From Cylindrobasidium torrendii FP15055 ss-10 (lineage: Eukaryota > Basidiomycota > Agaricomycetes > Agaricales > Physalacriaceae): a stretch of 64,000 nt of DNA. Below are positions 22,715 to 36,474 of the stretch, piece after piece. The DNA is taken from NCBI GenBank assembly GCA_000934385.1, contig KN880517.1, forward strand, positions 28,879-92,878, given 5' to 3'. The position numbers were made by a program, and so were the translations under genes. Within the stretch, counting starts at the first letter, position 1, and each line of letters begins with the position of its first letter. The notes under the pieces were generated by a model that saw only the letters and a list, made by a program, of their open reading frames with translations, was not told where the DNA came from and did no database searches.

Positions 22715-25700
22715 CTACGCTCTATGGCCCCGGCTAGAGAGGAAAGACTTGTCCAATCTATCCAGTACCCTCCCGTCCTCACCCATCCTTGACCTATAGC
22801 CCTGTTCTCTCGCAAAGGACGGTAGGGCAAGGTCCTCCAACCTGGGCAGTCGTCTGTCGACCGAGTCGCGCCGTCGAGGACTCGGCGAACGTAACCGCGA
22901 CGACCCTGGGGAATCCCTCCGACCGACCCTGTCGTCCTCAGGACTCCGCGGTCGCTTCATCCCCACATGGGTCTGCGTCCTCTCATCTGTCCAAACACCC
23001 TCACTCCCCCTCCGTGCAGCTGGTTCTCCTGCCACCGCTAAATCGTTTCGCCGAATGGCTGGCTCGCTCTCACGCCTTTGTAGCAAGATCTTGCTCGACG
23101 GCGGCGGCATCTCAATATCTGGCAGTCGCGATATCGGGCTTGGCATAGCATGCCGCACAGGTGCGCGCACCATATCGCTCTCAACGATGTCCAGGTCGAT
23201 ATCCATATCCTCCCCGCGCCGGCCGTTCCCATATCCATTCACCGGTGTCCTGTTCTTCCTCGAATACTCGTTCAACCTAGACGAAGGTTCTGGTATAGGT
23301 GGTACAGGCGCATTCTCTGCTCGAATAACCCTTGCCACAGGAAGAATGAATGTCTTCCTCGGGGGAGCGGTAGGTGACGGCGGTGCCGGGGGTAAAGGCG
23401 GTCTGGTGTATGGCGATGCAGGCGTCTGCACACCTTCAAACGCACGATCGAACGATGGCAATTGCGGTCTCCCTTCAGGTGCTGGCGACGGTGGCGGCGG
23501 AGGTCGTCCTCGTTCGAATGGCGGTGGAGGTGGCCTTGGTGACGGTTGGGGCCTTGCATCAAATGCTGGCGGTGTCGGTCGCCTACCAAATCCTGGAGGT
23601 ATCGGTCTCCCTTCGAACGGCTGCACCCTCCCATCAAATGCCGGCGGCCCTGGCAAAGACGTCCGCCTTTCGTATTGCTGCTGCGGAAACGGCGGGACTG
23701 GTCGCCTTCCATCCAGTGGCGACTTTCCTGCATACGACCCAACGGCTTCAACTCTACTGGGTGGTTGCATACCCCCAAACCGCGGCGGCGCTGGCACTGG
23801 CGGTCCAGGTGGTGGTGGTGGCGGCCCTCTTCCATATTGCGCCCTCCAGTCTAAGCGTTGCCCAGACTCATTCCAATCCGCGCCAGGCATCTTATCATAC
23901 GGCCCGACACTCGGCGACCACCCATCGTCCCGCCTCAACATCGGGCTCGGGCTTGGGCCAGGACTAGGCGCACTTCGGCTCCAATCAACGTTACCCGCCC
24001 CAACTTTGCCCATGCTGAAGCTCGTCACAGGCCGCAGTGGCGGCAAGGGTGTCTGCGTCTGCGCACGCTGAGCATCCAAGAATGCCATCCCGCCATGTCG
24101 TGCTGTAGGTTGCGCAAGCATAACCGGCAGTTCGGATCGCCTCCTCAGTGGCGGGCCAACTATCTGCTTCACCTGCGTGTCTGACTCACTGAATCTGCGC
24201 GCGAATGCAGCGTCGTCTGCGACACCCTCTCCAGGTGACTCGTGCATCTCGTCGTCAGACATTGGTGGGGTATCCTGTGAGTCCTTTCTCGGCGGTTTGC
24301 CTTTCGCCCTTGAACCAGGCGCCGGTCCCAGGCGTACCGCGCCATCTTCTGTGACACCAGCCTCTTCATGCTCGTTCCATCTGCCATCGTCCTCATCGTC
24401 CTCATCGTCTTCGTCAGAATTCTGCCCAAGGCCATAGTTGTGCCACGCAGCAGGAGAATCCTTGAGAGCAAAGACATGCTCGCCGAGCATATGGGGCTGG
24501 CTGTGAGCCCTTGTCACATGCGTCTTGAGCTGGTCCTCCTCTTGAAACCCTCGAAACCTCGTACAGTGCGGACAGACGTACTTCCACTGCGGCACGGGCT
24601 TCGCTACACCTGGGATCGATGGCTTTCCTGCTTTGTCATGGCGCCACTTGCTAGATGTCGCGGGACGGTCCTCACGGTGTCTCTCTTCATGATTCCTAGA
24701 AGCTATGAGTGATGGGCAAGAGCAGAATGATGGACGCACCGTAACTGATGCGACTTCTTCGCACGATACATACACCCAGGTTCCCTACACGCATAGGGCC
24801 TCTCACTCGGATCGCCATCGTTTCTCTGCCATGCTAAACACCGACGGTCAGTGCCAGGTATGCCACAGATGATGGCGATGCGACGAACCAGTCAATATCG
24901 ATCCACCGCTGGTGAACCTGCGCTGGTACACAGACCGCGGCTGCCAGGTTCCAGTATCCGAACCAGGCATTTCCGCCTGGAAGTCGATCTGCTGCGCTGG
25001 CGCGACCATCACCTGTAGCGAGTCCATATCATCCGTCGGAGGTGGACTTGGAGTTTCGAATTCTTCTATAGGCACTAGCGAGCCGCCGTTCCCAGAGGTG
25101 ATGAGCGCTCCAGACGGGAGAGGGTCGACGCCAGAGCGCTTGTCCAGTGAGAACGTGAAACTGGGTTCCTTGTTCTTCTTCTCTGCCGCTCTCTGCTTCT
25201 TTGTAGGAGGTTTGACTTGAGATCGTATGAGCAAGTAGGCATGGGAAGGAAACAGTGCTCACCAAGTCTTCCCTCCCTCTTCTCCTGTTCCTTCCTTGCT
25301 TTCTCCCTCTCTTTATGTGTGAATGTCTCTGGCACGGCATTGACGAACATGCCATCAATGATCTCGTTCGTGTCGCTTGGTTTGCGCCAGAAGGACACAT
25401 TCCTCTGTTGCCGCGCCATAGCATATTCCGCGCTCGAAGTGCCCGAATTAGCCGGAGTGTAGCCATTTCCTGGTGGATTATGCGCCTGGCCCTGTCGAGG
25501 GGCAAAAGGATTTGTGAACGTTGGAGGAGGAAGATGGTTGTGCGGTGCTCCAGAGCTGGACGAGCCTTCCGATTCTGACTCTGATTCCGACCCGTCGCTC
25601 GCAGAGGCATGATGCCTAGAGTATTGCACAGGTGTAAACCCCGGTGCAGGTTCTTGTCGTACGTCCTGGGAATCGGCACTATTTCCTGGCGCAGACGACG

Positions 25701-26504
25701 ATTGTGCGACCAAGCTACTAGGTAATATTTAGTACTGATAATACAAAGTAGTAGATTGCAAAGAAAAGCAAGAAATGAGATTGATTTGAACGAATGCGTA
25801 CCGGTTAGCATCTACAACCTTGTCCATAGCCTTAGTCTGTACACCCATTTCCACTGGTAATTGAGGGACCTCTGCAATATTGGTGTTTGAGGCGGGAGTT
25901 GCCGCTGACGGTGGGTTTGCGGCAGGTTCGATAGCGGCTTGTGCGGCGGTCGCCCGAGCCTCCATCGCCATATCCACATCTCGCGCACACGCTTCGGCCA
26001 ATGCGTCAAGACGGGCAGAATCTACCTCCGCTGGTCTTACAGGATGGTTCAGGTTCGTCCGGGAGTCAACAGGCTGAGTGCCGCTTTGAACCACTGCGGC
26101 GGCGCTGGGACGCGTAGGAGCGCTCGGTATACATGGACTGAGGCGGTCCGGTTTGTCTCGAGATCCGTTTACCATATTCGCGGTCGGGACGAGTGGCTTG
26201 GACTGGATGGCCACTGGTTTACTCCCCACAGGTCGTCTGTGTTCAAAAATTAGAACCCAAACATGGAGGAATGGCAGGTTACGCACTGTTGGTTTATGGT
26301 TCGCTCTCTGGGCGCGTCATGTCCATCGTCCCTGCTCGCATCGGCTATTCGTTCATTCTCCATAACAGCAGTGGCACTAGACCGTTCCGTGTGTCCTTGA
26401 TCAACACTGCGTGCCGGTCGTACGGTGTATTCCACGACTTTGATAGCTCCAGCTCCAGGCTCCCGCACCGCGCTACGCATATATTTCAGCATGCCACTGC
26501 GCAT
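22715..26504 (-). CDS. C2H2 zinc finger protein with long proline-rich tail
   Basis: Six exons (26504-26287, 26236-25802, 25714-25263, 25215-24889, 24833-24740, 24695-22715) give 1168 aa. Two zinc fingers lie mid-protein. The first is classical C-x4-C-x12-H-x3-H (C493, C498, H511, H515) and is split by an intron; the second is C-x2-C-x14-H-x4-H (C550, C553, H568, H573). A short segment with NVSFWRKPSDTNEIIDGMFVN precedes them and may be a conserved docking region. After the fingers come a long Asp/Glu run and several hundred residues of Pro/Gly/Arg-rich repeats of the form PPAFDGR/PPGFGR, then an Arg/Ser-rich end. It is probably a nuclear DNA- or RNA-binding regulator; no closer assignment is possible. 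The frame stays open upstream of 26504, so the exact start is uncertain. Confidence 0.75.
23300..23860 (-). repeat. Proline/glycine/arginine-rich coding repeat
   Basis: Within the last exon of the zinc finger gene the code repeats short units such as PPAFD/GR, PPGFGRR and RPPPPP. The triplet bias makes the opposite strand open in more than one frame, which explains the long antisense open frames here. It is low-complexity coding sequence and not a separate element. Confidence 0.55.
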
Positions 26505-27823
26505 CGCTGCCGATAGCACACACACCTCATCACCATGCTTCCAACTACCTGTACCCCGTTCTCTGCGGGTGCCGTGTTGGCCATGCCGCTCGTCCAAAAG
26601 AATCGCTCGTCGCCCGAGCCGTCGGTAATCAGTGCGCGCGCCCAACACGGGTGACTTCTTGCTGGTGGGCGAGCAATCAAGACGGAAGAGTTTCGAGATT
26701 TTGGGATGAACGCAGAACGCAAGTTTGGATAACCCTTCGTTTTGTTGGCCCTGGCCACGATCGGTAGCAAGCCAGGCTAAGCCCATCATCAAAGCACCAC
26801 CAAAACGGGACACGGTGATCCCCCAAGTCCCCCATGGTCGGCGTCTCACAACCCTTCTCAAGTATCCTTTCATTTTCCGAGGGTTTCTTTGAACAAATAG
26901 CTTTGCATTCCTTTTTCTTTGTCCTTCCTCCCGTTGGGCCGCTTTGGGGAAGGCCTGGGAAGGCGGCGCCTGGCGGAGGCAAAAATCTAACTTCATATGC
27001 GAAACACCGGGTTTTGACACCTATTTGTCGTCCCCTTCACACGTGCTGTTTCTCGGGCCTCTCTTGTTCCCGTCTCGGATATGCTGCCTCTGCCCTATTG
27101 TCCGCTGTCCATTTCTTATGCCCTGCTGTCGCTGGAATATCTATCCTCCTCGTCCTACACGACTTTTCTCATACACCAGTGGGCCCAGGCGCCGGACGTC
27201 CATCCGGGGATACTCAAGTCCCAAATGGGGAACAACAAAAAGGAAGCCCCCAACGGGTCACGCGGCATACATTCGTCCAAAAGGGGGACCTCTTGATTCT
27301 CCCTTCCGCTATCTCCATTCGCATCATTTTCATACGTAACACTGCATGCAAACAAATTTTTTCGAGAACGCAGAGACATCAAGCTCATCTCGGAAAGTTC
27401 CCTTTCATCTAGGACTGCACACAGTACAAGCGCATCGGGGAGAGGTAAGAATAATTTTTTCTGCATCGTGGCCTAGCCGCATTTGGCTACGTAGACCCCC
27501 GTGCACATATCGAACCCGTTTGAGGAACAAAAGAACAATCAAGGATGACCACGTGGCACGGACCCGACGAATCATCTAGGTTTTGGGGCGCCGCGTTTTG
27601 CAATTCAAAGTCAAAGCGAGAGCGGGCGCCAGGAAGGAGTTACATAAAGTAAAGGCACTCTGTTAGCAGATAGCTAACTTTATTTCGCATATTATACATC
27701 GTTGGGCACACATTTCCAAATACAGGATTCCGCAATTAAAACGCGCTCAGGACGGGATAGTAGGACTGAAGTGAAAACTACCGAACGGTCCGAACCATAA
27801 GATGCCTACAAAAACCAGCAAAA
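26505..27823. other. Upstream region of the zinc finger gene
   Basis: About 1.3 kb between the zinc finger start and the tRNA gene. It is C/T-rich with several open frames but none with recognisable protein character. It probably includes a long 5' leader or promoter, because open coding-like sequence continues upstream of the chosen ATG. I see no other gene. Confidence 0.35.
27810..27823 (-). terminator. Pol III terminator of tRNA-Ser
   Basis: On the minus strand a TTTT run follows the tRNA immediately, with a second TTTTT run about five bases further. This is the usual RNA polymerase III stop signal. Confidence 0.7.
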
Positions 27824-27915
27824 CGACACCAGCAGGATTCGAACCTGCGCCCTACAAGAGGAACAGATTGAATTGGAATTCGAATCTGTCGCCGTAACCA
27901 CTTGGCTATAGTGCC
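27824..27915 (-). tRNA. tRNA-Ser(CGA) with a short intron
   Basis: The minus strand folds into a complete class II tRNA. The acceptor stem GGCACTA pairs with TGGTGTC (two G-U pairs) and the discriminator base is G. The A box reads TAGCCAAGTGG. The anticodon stem ACAGA pairs with TCTGT, the anticodon is CGA at 27882-27880, and an intron of about 10 nt lies one base 3' of it (about 27878-27869). The variable arm is long, CCT-loop-AGG type. The T arm GCAGG/CCTGC contains the B box GGTTCGAATCC. The long variable arm and G73 indicate serine. TTTT directly after the gene at 27823-27820 and TTTTT a few bases on are Pol III terminators. Confidence 0.93.
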
Positions 27916-27995
27916 TTGCTACCATCACTGGCCACCAGTCCGCGCCCTCCGGCGAGCGGGGCCGAAGGCCGCGCCCGTCAGTTGCTGCTTCTTGC

Positions 27996-30281
27996 TCAAG
28001 CCTGTAAGCTGCTGGATACCACTGTCTTCAAAAACCCTATAGACAAGGAACTCAACACGAGCAACATTTCCTGCGCTTTCTCGACCGCAATATTCCAGAC
28101 AACTTTGGCTACGATCTTTGGGTGATAGAAGTCAAGAGAGGTGATGTCGACCATCATATTGTTTCGCCATAAAAGCTCGCCTAGAAGGTTAAACGTTAAT
28201 GAGTGAAATATGCGATCAAAGAAGCAGAACACCTACCAACGACTATGTCCTAGACTTAGCAGTCAGATACTGAGCAATGACCGTAGTATGAAATATGCTT
28301 ACCTTGACAGCAAGCCGAGTTATTTGTCGACGATACTTGCGCCAGCGTAACCCTAGGTCAAGAGGTTCACCGGTCATTGGTGTGGTCGTCGGTTGGCTGT
28401 AATCTATCATTCAATCAGCAACATGAATGCATCAGATATTTGGCACCGACCAGCGGCCTTCGTCGAATTCCTGCCCGCGCATACTAGTCAGCATTCCAAG
28501 TACCGAGATGAACATGTAAGACACACCATATTGCGCGTGTTTTCCGCGCCTGGCGCTCGAAGAATGTGTATGAGAAATTTACGGGCAAGTGTCCGTGCAA
28601 AGGCACCGTCGTTTTGTGTAAGAGGGTGTTCAACGCCGCTGCACCTACAAGAGCCTTGGAGCAGCCTTGCCTACACCAACGGTCAGATGAATATATATAA
28701 CCAGAACGATGGCGCACCCAAAGATAGAGTTCACACGAGAGACCGAGTCACCGACGGCGATGAAGTTGTGAGGTAGACTTGGGAATTGTTCATAGTTGAA
28801 CTTGTACGACGGTCCTATGGAACCGCAGTCAGATAGGCTGGGATTATGATCCACTAGTACGACGCACCCACGCAAACAAAACTGTGGTGGCTGTCCTTTT
28901 CGATTTCCTTCAGTAAATCCAGCATATCCAAGACCCATCGTGGAACAGGTGCATCAACTGGGATCTCAAGCGTATGTGTCTTGATATCCTCGATAGAATA
29001 TATCGGGCGATCCATTGCCCACCCACCACAGCATATAAACACTAATTGTGTGTCAGCAAAATTCAAGGTTCCATGCAAGCGTGTATGCTTACGTTGGTTA
29101 CCCTCGGCTTTGATTATCGACAGAAATCCTCGTCCATTGCGCGCCGCATCGGGAAACATCACATGAATATGGCCACCGACAGCGTCCCACCCTCCAGGTA
29201 TAGGCAGCCTCGCTCCAAGGTCTTGTGTTATTACGAACCGCGTCGTCGTGTAATAGATCTTTGGATCGAGAGTGTCCTTGAAATCATTTGGATCGACGCC
29301 CACGGCACGTCGAAGCCATCTTCTCCCAGCCGCGGCCGGACCTGTACAGTCTTCGCATACCAAAATCAGCTCGATCCATGACCGGTGCAGAAAGGCAGCG
29401 TACCAATAACAAGCTTCGCATCGACACAATCCACTTTTCCATCTTTCATGCGAACTTTTACACCGTCCACATATCCGTCCTCGCCCATCCTCAACCCCGT
29501 CACTATCCCAATGACCTGCCTGATATCCCGTGCGTATCTCCCTAGCGTGAGTCTGCGAAGCAGCGTTTCCAGCGCCTGCCTCGAGGCGAACATCGTGTTT
29601 GGCAGCGTCCCACTATGCAGGTGATACGGCATAATCAGCGGGAGACCCCAGAAGTGCGTCTTATAGTCCGCCGGCGCCACCCTGTAGGACGCAGAATTAG
29701 TGACCCAGTATGAAAGGAATGGTGACAAAGGGCGTACGCGATACCAGAATTCGCGCATTCTTCCGCGAGGCCAGGGAAGAGACGGTGGAGGCCGAGGTAG
29801 AGCAGGCGCAGACAAACTGGGCGTAGCACAGTTAGCTATCGGTGAGCTATGGGATGAAGTGCGGACTGACCTTGCAGGGAGTCGTATTGTGAGATGCGGG
29901 AGCGTGTGTGGTTGGACGTTTGTGGCATCTTTCTACGAGCTTCAGGCGAAGAAGTCCATTCTTCGGCCTCTACGATGATAACTGATGTAAAGTGGTCACG
30001 GCAAATACGTGCGGTGAGCAGACCAGCAATGCTACGGGGGTCGCATTAATGCTTGGGTGAAATTGAGGCGTGAGATGGGCGTACCTGCCACCACAAACCA
30101 CAGCCGTTCCCTGTATTTTGGTGCACCTTTCATGACCAAGGTTGAGAACATCCAGATATCCAGTAACAGAGCGCAAGAGATGATATCGATATGCTTTCCA
30201 GACCAGAACAAGGATCACTGGAATGAAGGCGACAAACAGGAGGGACGAAGCCATCTCAGCTGGGGGTATCAACAGCTTCAT
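27996..30281 (-). CDS. FAD-dependent monooxygenase/oxidoreductase-like protein, 12 exons
   Basis: Exons 30281-30085, 30031-29871, 29816-29738, 29681-29404, 29350-29093, 29041-28868, 28814-28718, 28670-28527, 28470-28451, 28403-28303, 28249-28237 and 28180-27996 join to 568 aa. An N-terminal membrane-anchor helix (about residues 10-30, SSLLFVAFIPVILVLVW) precedes the dinucleotide-binding motif VVCGGSIAGLL, here Gly-Gly-Ser-Ile-Ala-Gly. Further on are DCTGPAAAGRRWL (second FAD contact region) and FIAVGDSVSRVN (Gly404-Asp405, FAD ribose contact), the usual order in FAD-dependent hydroxylases. Exons of 20 and 13 nt near the 3' end are needed to keep the frame. The substrate is unknown, and no biosynthetic gene lies beside it to suggest one. 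An alternative start is the Met nine codons in. Confidence 0.82.
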
Positions 30282-31284
30282 GACCAGAACACAAGGCAGG
30301 TTTTATACTTATCGTCATTACCTGCGGCAGCGCCGAAAGACGGTCTATCTGGCTTTGAAATCGACATTGCCACCACCAATGCACGATGACAAAATGGAGC
30401 TCGGTTGGAAAATGGAGGGGCCTGACTGCTCGCCGCTGTTGTCTGCATGGCATTCATTGTCCAAGGTCCGGCACAGTGATCGAGGACTTTGATCCGCGCT
30501 TCTGCTTTATGCACTCACATCCATGCATGGCCAGGGTTGTTGTCCGCACCGCCGTGATACCAGCATAACCCAACTCCGTTTACTTTGAGTTCCTCCTGCT
30601 AGGTTTCCGCGTTCAAGTTCGTTGTATGGCAACAAGAATGCGTTCGGTCGGCCTCCCACACGTCAAACTTCCCAATGATATATAGACCGGAGGTCAAATC
30701 TAAGAGCGGAAACACGCATATTTCGACTGCTCGTCTCATGACTACACGTCTGGTGAACATAGCAGAGTCCCCCAGGAGTCTCCCTTTTGCTAACTATGCT
30801 TGTGTGCCTACAAGTGTCTAGAGAACTCCCCGCAGATCAGGCTCGTGAATGACAATAATGCTGCTTTGTCAAGCATGTCGGATGCGGGACTGACTTCTCG
30901 TCAATCGTTGCAGGGTGGTCGAAACAGGCGTTTCGATGGCGGCAACCATCCGCAGGGTGAGTGCTTGGGTTTCCCAAAGGACAAGACAGTAAATCACCAG
31001 TTCGCGGTTTTCGGTGAGCAAAACACAGTGTATGTTCCTGCGAGGCTAACTACGAATAAGAACAACTCGACTCCAGCTAGCGGACACTTTGGCATCTCGA
31101 ACTCGCACCAACATACTGGGCTAGAAGCCGAAACACTGCATCCCGAGTCTAAAGTGTCGATCAACGGTCTGAAGCACGCGGGGTAACAGAGGGGGCAAGT
31201 ATAAAAGCGCGAGTTGAAATGGGCTGACAGATCCAGTCTGCCAAGGCGTTCCATTCGTTCCCCCGCCAGCTAGTTTGTCCAGCC
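30282..31284. promoter_or_regulatory. Divergent upstream region of FAD oxidoreductase and glucanase genes
   Basis: A 1-kb gap between two divergently transcribed genes. On the plus-strand side a strong TATAAAAG lies at 31200-31207. I see no gene here. Confidence 0.45.
31200..31207 (+). promoter_or_regulatory. TATA box of the exo-beta-1,3-glucanase gene
   Basis: TATAAAAG 78 bp upstream of the ATG at 31285, followed by a pyrimidine-rich leader. Position and sequence are typical of a highly expressed fungal gene. Confidence 0.6.
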
Positions 31285-33017
31285 ATGTTCGCGCTCACAG
31301 CTACTCTCGCTCTTTCTCTCCTCACAACTGTCGTTCACTCCTACAAGCCCACCTTCGACTACGAATCATCGAAGGTCCGCGGCGTCAACGTCGGCGGGTG
31401 GCTCGTACTCGAGCCTTGGATCACCCCCAGCCTGTTCGAAAACACCGGGAACGAGGCCATCGTCGACGAATACACCTTTGGCCAACTCCAGGACCCCGCC
31501 GTCGCCAAAGCCAAACTCCAGGCTCACTGGGACACGTTCATCACCGAGCTCGATTTCATTGAAATCGCCAACGCCGGGTGCGTTCCGCTCTTCCGTCCAA
31601 AGTCTAATTTCATCGCGTGACTGATTTTCTCGTAGTCTCAACCATGTCCGCCTGCCAATTGGATACTGGGCGTGGGACGTAAGCCACGGCGAGCCGTATA
31701 TCCAAGGCCAGATTCCCTACCTCGAAAAGGCCGTTGGCTGGGCGGAGAAGCACAACCTCAAGCTCATCGTCGACTTACACGGTCCGTCTTCCCTTCTCTT
31801 CCCTGATGCAATATAACTAAACCCGTAATAGGCGTCCCTGGCAGCCAGAACGGGTTCGTGGTACGGCCGCCCATCCATGCTTCCACCTCACATCGTTACC
31901 AGATTCGACAACTCTGGCCAGCGTATGGACTACCCGTACGTTCCCACCCATGAAAACTATTAGCATATACTAACCGCCTTTAGGCAATGGCAAACATCTC
32001 AAGAAAACATCGAGCGCGCCGAAGCAGTCATCAAGACCATCTCCGGCTTGTTCAAGGACAAGGCCAAGACGGTTTCCGTCATTGCGCCTGTCAATGAGTG
32101 CGTTGTATGATCCTCTCTTTACTCTCCCTAACAGATACTCAGGCCTGCCGGCTTCTACGGCGACGAGGTTTTGAAGGCGACCAGACAGGTGCGTTTAGCA
32201 AAGGCTTCCCATCCATGACTAACATAAGCCGGTAGTACATGGACGAGACTTATCCTGCTATTCGGCAAGCCCTCGTCGAACGTAACTCACCAGTCCTGTG
32301 CTGACCATAATTTCCAGAAACCCGTGGGCTGACGACTCTTCCCGCGAAAGCGACCAGCTCGTTCTTTATCACGACGCATTCATGAACATTTCGTACTTCA
32401 ACGACTTTGCCACCAACGAGGATGGTTCTGCCAAGGTCGGCGTGGCTCTCGACACTCACATGTACCAAATCTTCTCCCCCGAGGTCAGTTTCTCAAGATG
32501 CAAGCTCAGGGACCCTACTAATGGTCATCTTGTAGGAGGTCGGCCGCACGCTCAAAGAGCACATAGATGTTATCTGTGGCAAGAAAGACACCAAGGAGGC
32601 TCAACTTGGAGAGTCTGTCTTCCCGACCATCGCAGGCGAGTGGACTCCCGCCTTCACTGACTGCGCCAAATTCCTCAATGGCCGGTAACGTCTTTATCCA
32701 TCGGTAGCCCCTCCCATCCTCCTAACGCTCTATGCAGCGGCAAGGGTGCTCGCTTTGACGGTTCTTTCCCTGGTTCGACGAAAATCGACTCATGCGATCG
32801 GTATACTGGCTCTGGCATGTTGTTCAGCGAAGACTATAAGATTGCGCTGCGCAAATTCTGGGAGGCGCAGGTCATTGCGTTCGAGCGCGTCAATGGTTGG
32901 ATCCAATGGACCTGGAAGGCTGAGCAAGCGGATGACTGGTCGTACCAGGCGGGTCTGCGTTACGGATGGATTCCACAGGATCCTACCGACTTGAACTACC
33001 CTACCCTTTGTGATTGA
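31285..33017 (+). CDS. Exo-beta-1,3-glucanase, glycoside hydrolase family 5
   Basis: Ten exons (31285-31577, 31636-31781, 31832-31853, 31903-31935, 31984-32097, 32143-32188, 32236-32264, 32318-32483, 32536-32684, 32738-33017) give 425 aa. A signal peptide of about 19 residues is followed by VRGVNVGGWLVLEPWITPS, the hallmark start of fungal exo-beta-1,3-glucanases (GH5_9). LNHVRLPIGYWAW follows. The acid/base Glu is E203 in NEPAGFYG, whose codon is split by an intron; the nucleophile is E318 in IAGEWTPAF. The enzyme removes glucose from beta-1,3-glucan ends in the cell wall. The intron at 32265-32317 is of GC-AG type, which is required to join AIR to NPWADD in frame. Length and motif order are normal for the family. 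Confidence 0.95.
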
Positions 33018-33754
33018 GTTTGTTGTTTTTGGTGTATGGCGTCCGGGACTATACTTACTATCTACATATCTATATAATGTTGAGATTTTGTTGGGTTTAT
33101 TTAAATGCATGGATGGGTCCTCACTTAAGAATGAACGTGTGAATGGGCTGCAAAGCTGCAATAGTGCGTCTACAGACAGGACAAAGCTTTCCCTTGCACC
33201 ATGGTAATCAAACACACTGAGTTCAAACAGCTGTCCAAATCCCTAAATGTAATTGTTCGGTCTCGAAAACTTGCAATTGGTCCAAGCTGCAAGGATCCAT
33301 ACGCACAATAGAATGGGTTTCCGGGATATCGGACAGTTCATTGCTGAAGAGGAGAACGCTCATCGAAGTTGGAACGTAAAAATCGAGTCCCGCGTACTGA
33401 CTAGTATCTGCAGATTCTCTGATAGCTAGAGGAAGAATCATTTGATATATACAATAATAAGCGCCATAGGACATGAGAAGCTTGTTCATTCTGATGTTTT
33501 CATTATGGAATAGAAGCACCAGGTATAGCGGGACGATGTGTGCCCGAGCGTGACATCAGGTGTGCACTTGCTTCGACAACAAGAGTACTACTTATGCACT
33601 TCTGAGAATTTCCTGGATAGAAATTAGGTATCGTACTATCTACACAGCAGAAGAATTTGGTTTGGTATATACCGTCGCCTATGCCCTGGTACCTCCACAG
33701 GCGCTAAGTTTACAGATGGGAGATTATATTGACAAAGCCCCGATTGCCAGATTA
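33018..33754. other. Intergenic, convergent 3' ends
   Basis: 737 bp between the stops of the glucanase (+) and the MAP kinase (-). It is AT-rich with short meaningless frames and should contain both 3' UTRs. Confidence 0.45.
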
Positions 33755-34982
<1,228 letters not shown>

Positions 34983-36474
34983 TGCTACTTTCTTATATAT
35001 GAACGGAGGTCGCAGACCCGCCTTGCGTACTTAATTGTTCTCGATCGGAGTTTGCCGAGATCAGCGTCCCCGTTTGGCACCGTCCGCACCTTTTGTGTCG
35101 CTTAGGAGGGTGGACGCCTTGTTCTGAGACTCGGAATTTCGTTGATTTTCTTTTTGAAAGTTTCGTGCATTTTCTGAGTGACGCGTCACGGACGCGTCGC
35201 CATTGCCATGGCACTCACGTCTAGACACTTATTCCCTGTAACCCCGTCTTCCGCGTCGCGACAAGCCAGATCGCAGCAACCCCGGCGCCGCACGCTCCTA
35301 GCCGCTTTATAGTCGCAAGAACGTCTAACCCCGCATTGCTACGCCGTGAAGATTGTCCGTGGTGTACCCACAGAATGCCCTCGTACCTGATGCTTTATAG
35401 GCCATTGTCCAAACAAGACAGGCAGAGACACAAGCCTATCCCTTCGTTTCTGCTTTTCAGGAGGACTGGAAATATAATAGACGCATCGCATATCAGGCAT
35501 CTTGGTCCAATCATGGTGAGTTTTGGGTACCCCTGCGTAGATGTAGTGATCACTCTACGTTCACTTTCATCTATCAACTTCGCTCAATTCCCTATATCTT
35601 CTACGGAACAATTGCACCAGCGTCTGGACTACAGATTGAACCAACAACTGAAGCACACTCACGCTAACTCGGTGCTTATTTGAGCATCTCTCCCTACCAT
35701 TGGCTTGCTAGATAACACGAGCGAGCTGAAATGGATGGTTGTCGAAACACTGTGAAGGATGTTCAAAATGCTCTGGTTCTCGTCCATTACACACCTGCTC
35801 GATGGAAACATAGAACCAGGAGCCGCTGACACAAATGAGCATGCAACTCTTGAATATCACCCTGCGTCGAGTCATGGCTCCCGCGGCCGCTTTATTACGC
35901 TCAAGCTTTGTTCTGAAAGAGGAATAACAAGTACCACGTAGTTGTGTGGTTACATACTGACCCGTGAGGTCTTGCAGCTACCACGTATATTATATGGAAC
36001 TTATTCTGAAGTGCCAATTGTATTACAGGATCTGTTAGCCTTCGATTGTAAACTCGACAATGTGGCATTGACGCTTGAGCCCGGTTCCTAGCTTGTCGCA
36101 TTTGATACTCCCTGAGCATGAAATCTGTATAAGAACTCGATATTTGAGAAGTTTGTAGCAGTAAATAACTGTTTCTGACAAAGCATTGCGTAAACAATGG
36201 CTACCCTCAATTAGGAAACTCTAGGTTAAGGTGTGCCTCGTTGACTTTGGTGCTTAGTCCTTGCCATCCATGGCTAGCGCCGCGCGGCAAGAAAATCCTG
36301 TAAATTTTGGAAAAGGAAAAAAAAACTACAGATAGCAATACAGAAAGCGACTCAACGACTAACGTATGTAATGCAAGGATAAATACCTAAATGAGCGTCC
36401 GAGCCATGCAATCGTACATAAATGCTACCCTACTCAGTATCCGAATGCGTATTCAGCAGAACATCCCGCTCATG
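34983..36474. other. Upstream region of the MAP kinase and intergenic stretch
   Basis: About 1.5 kb holding the MAP kinase promoter and the 3' UTR of the next minus-strand gene. Open frames are short and unsupported (the longest about 115 codons). I see no gene. Confidence 0.4.

Noticed and set aside
22576..22830. Small minus-strand frame overlapping the zinc finger 3' end
   Set aside because: It overlaps the real stop region and has no coding character.
23055..24071. Long plus-strand open frame (338 codons) opposite the zinc finger gene
   Set aside because: It is antisense to Pro/Gly/Arg-rich coding repeats, whose triplet bias keeps several frames open. It has no splice support and no protein motif.
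26504..27020. Possible upstream extension of the zinc finger protein from an ATG-like start at 27020
   Set aside because: The sequence is open but basic and low in protein character, with many Arg residues. The ATG at 26504 gives a more plausible start, although this is not certain.
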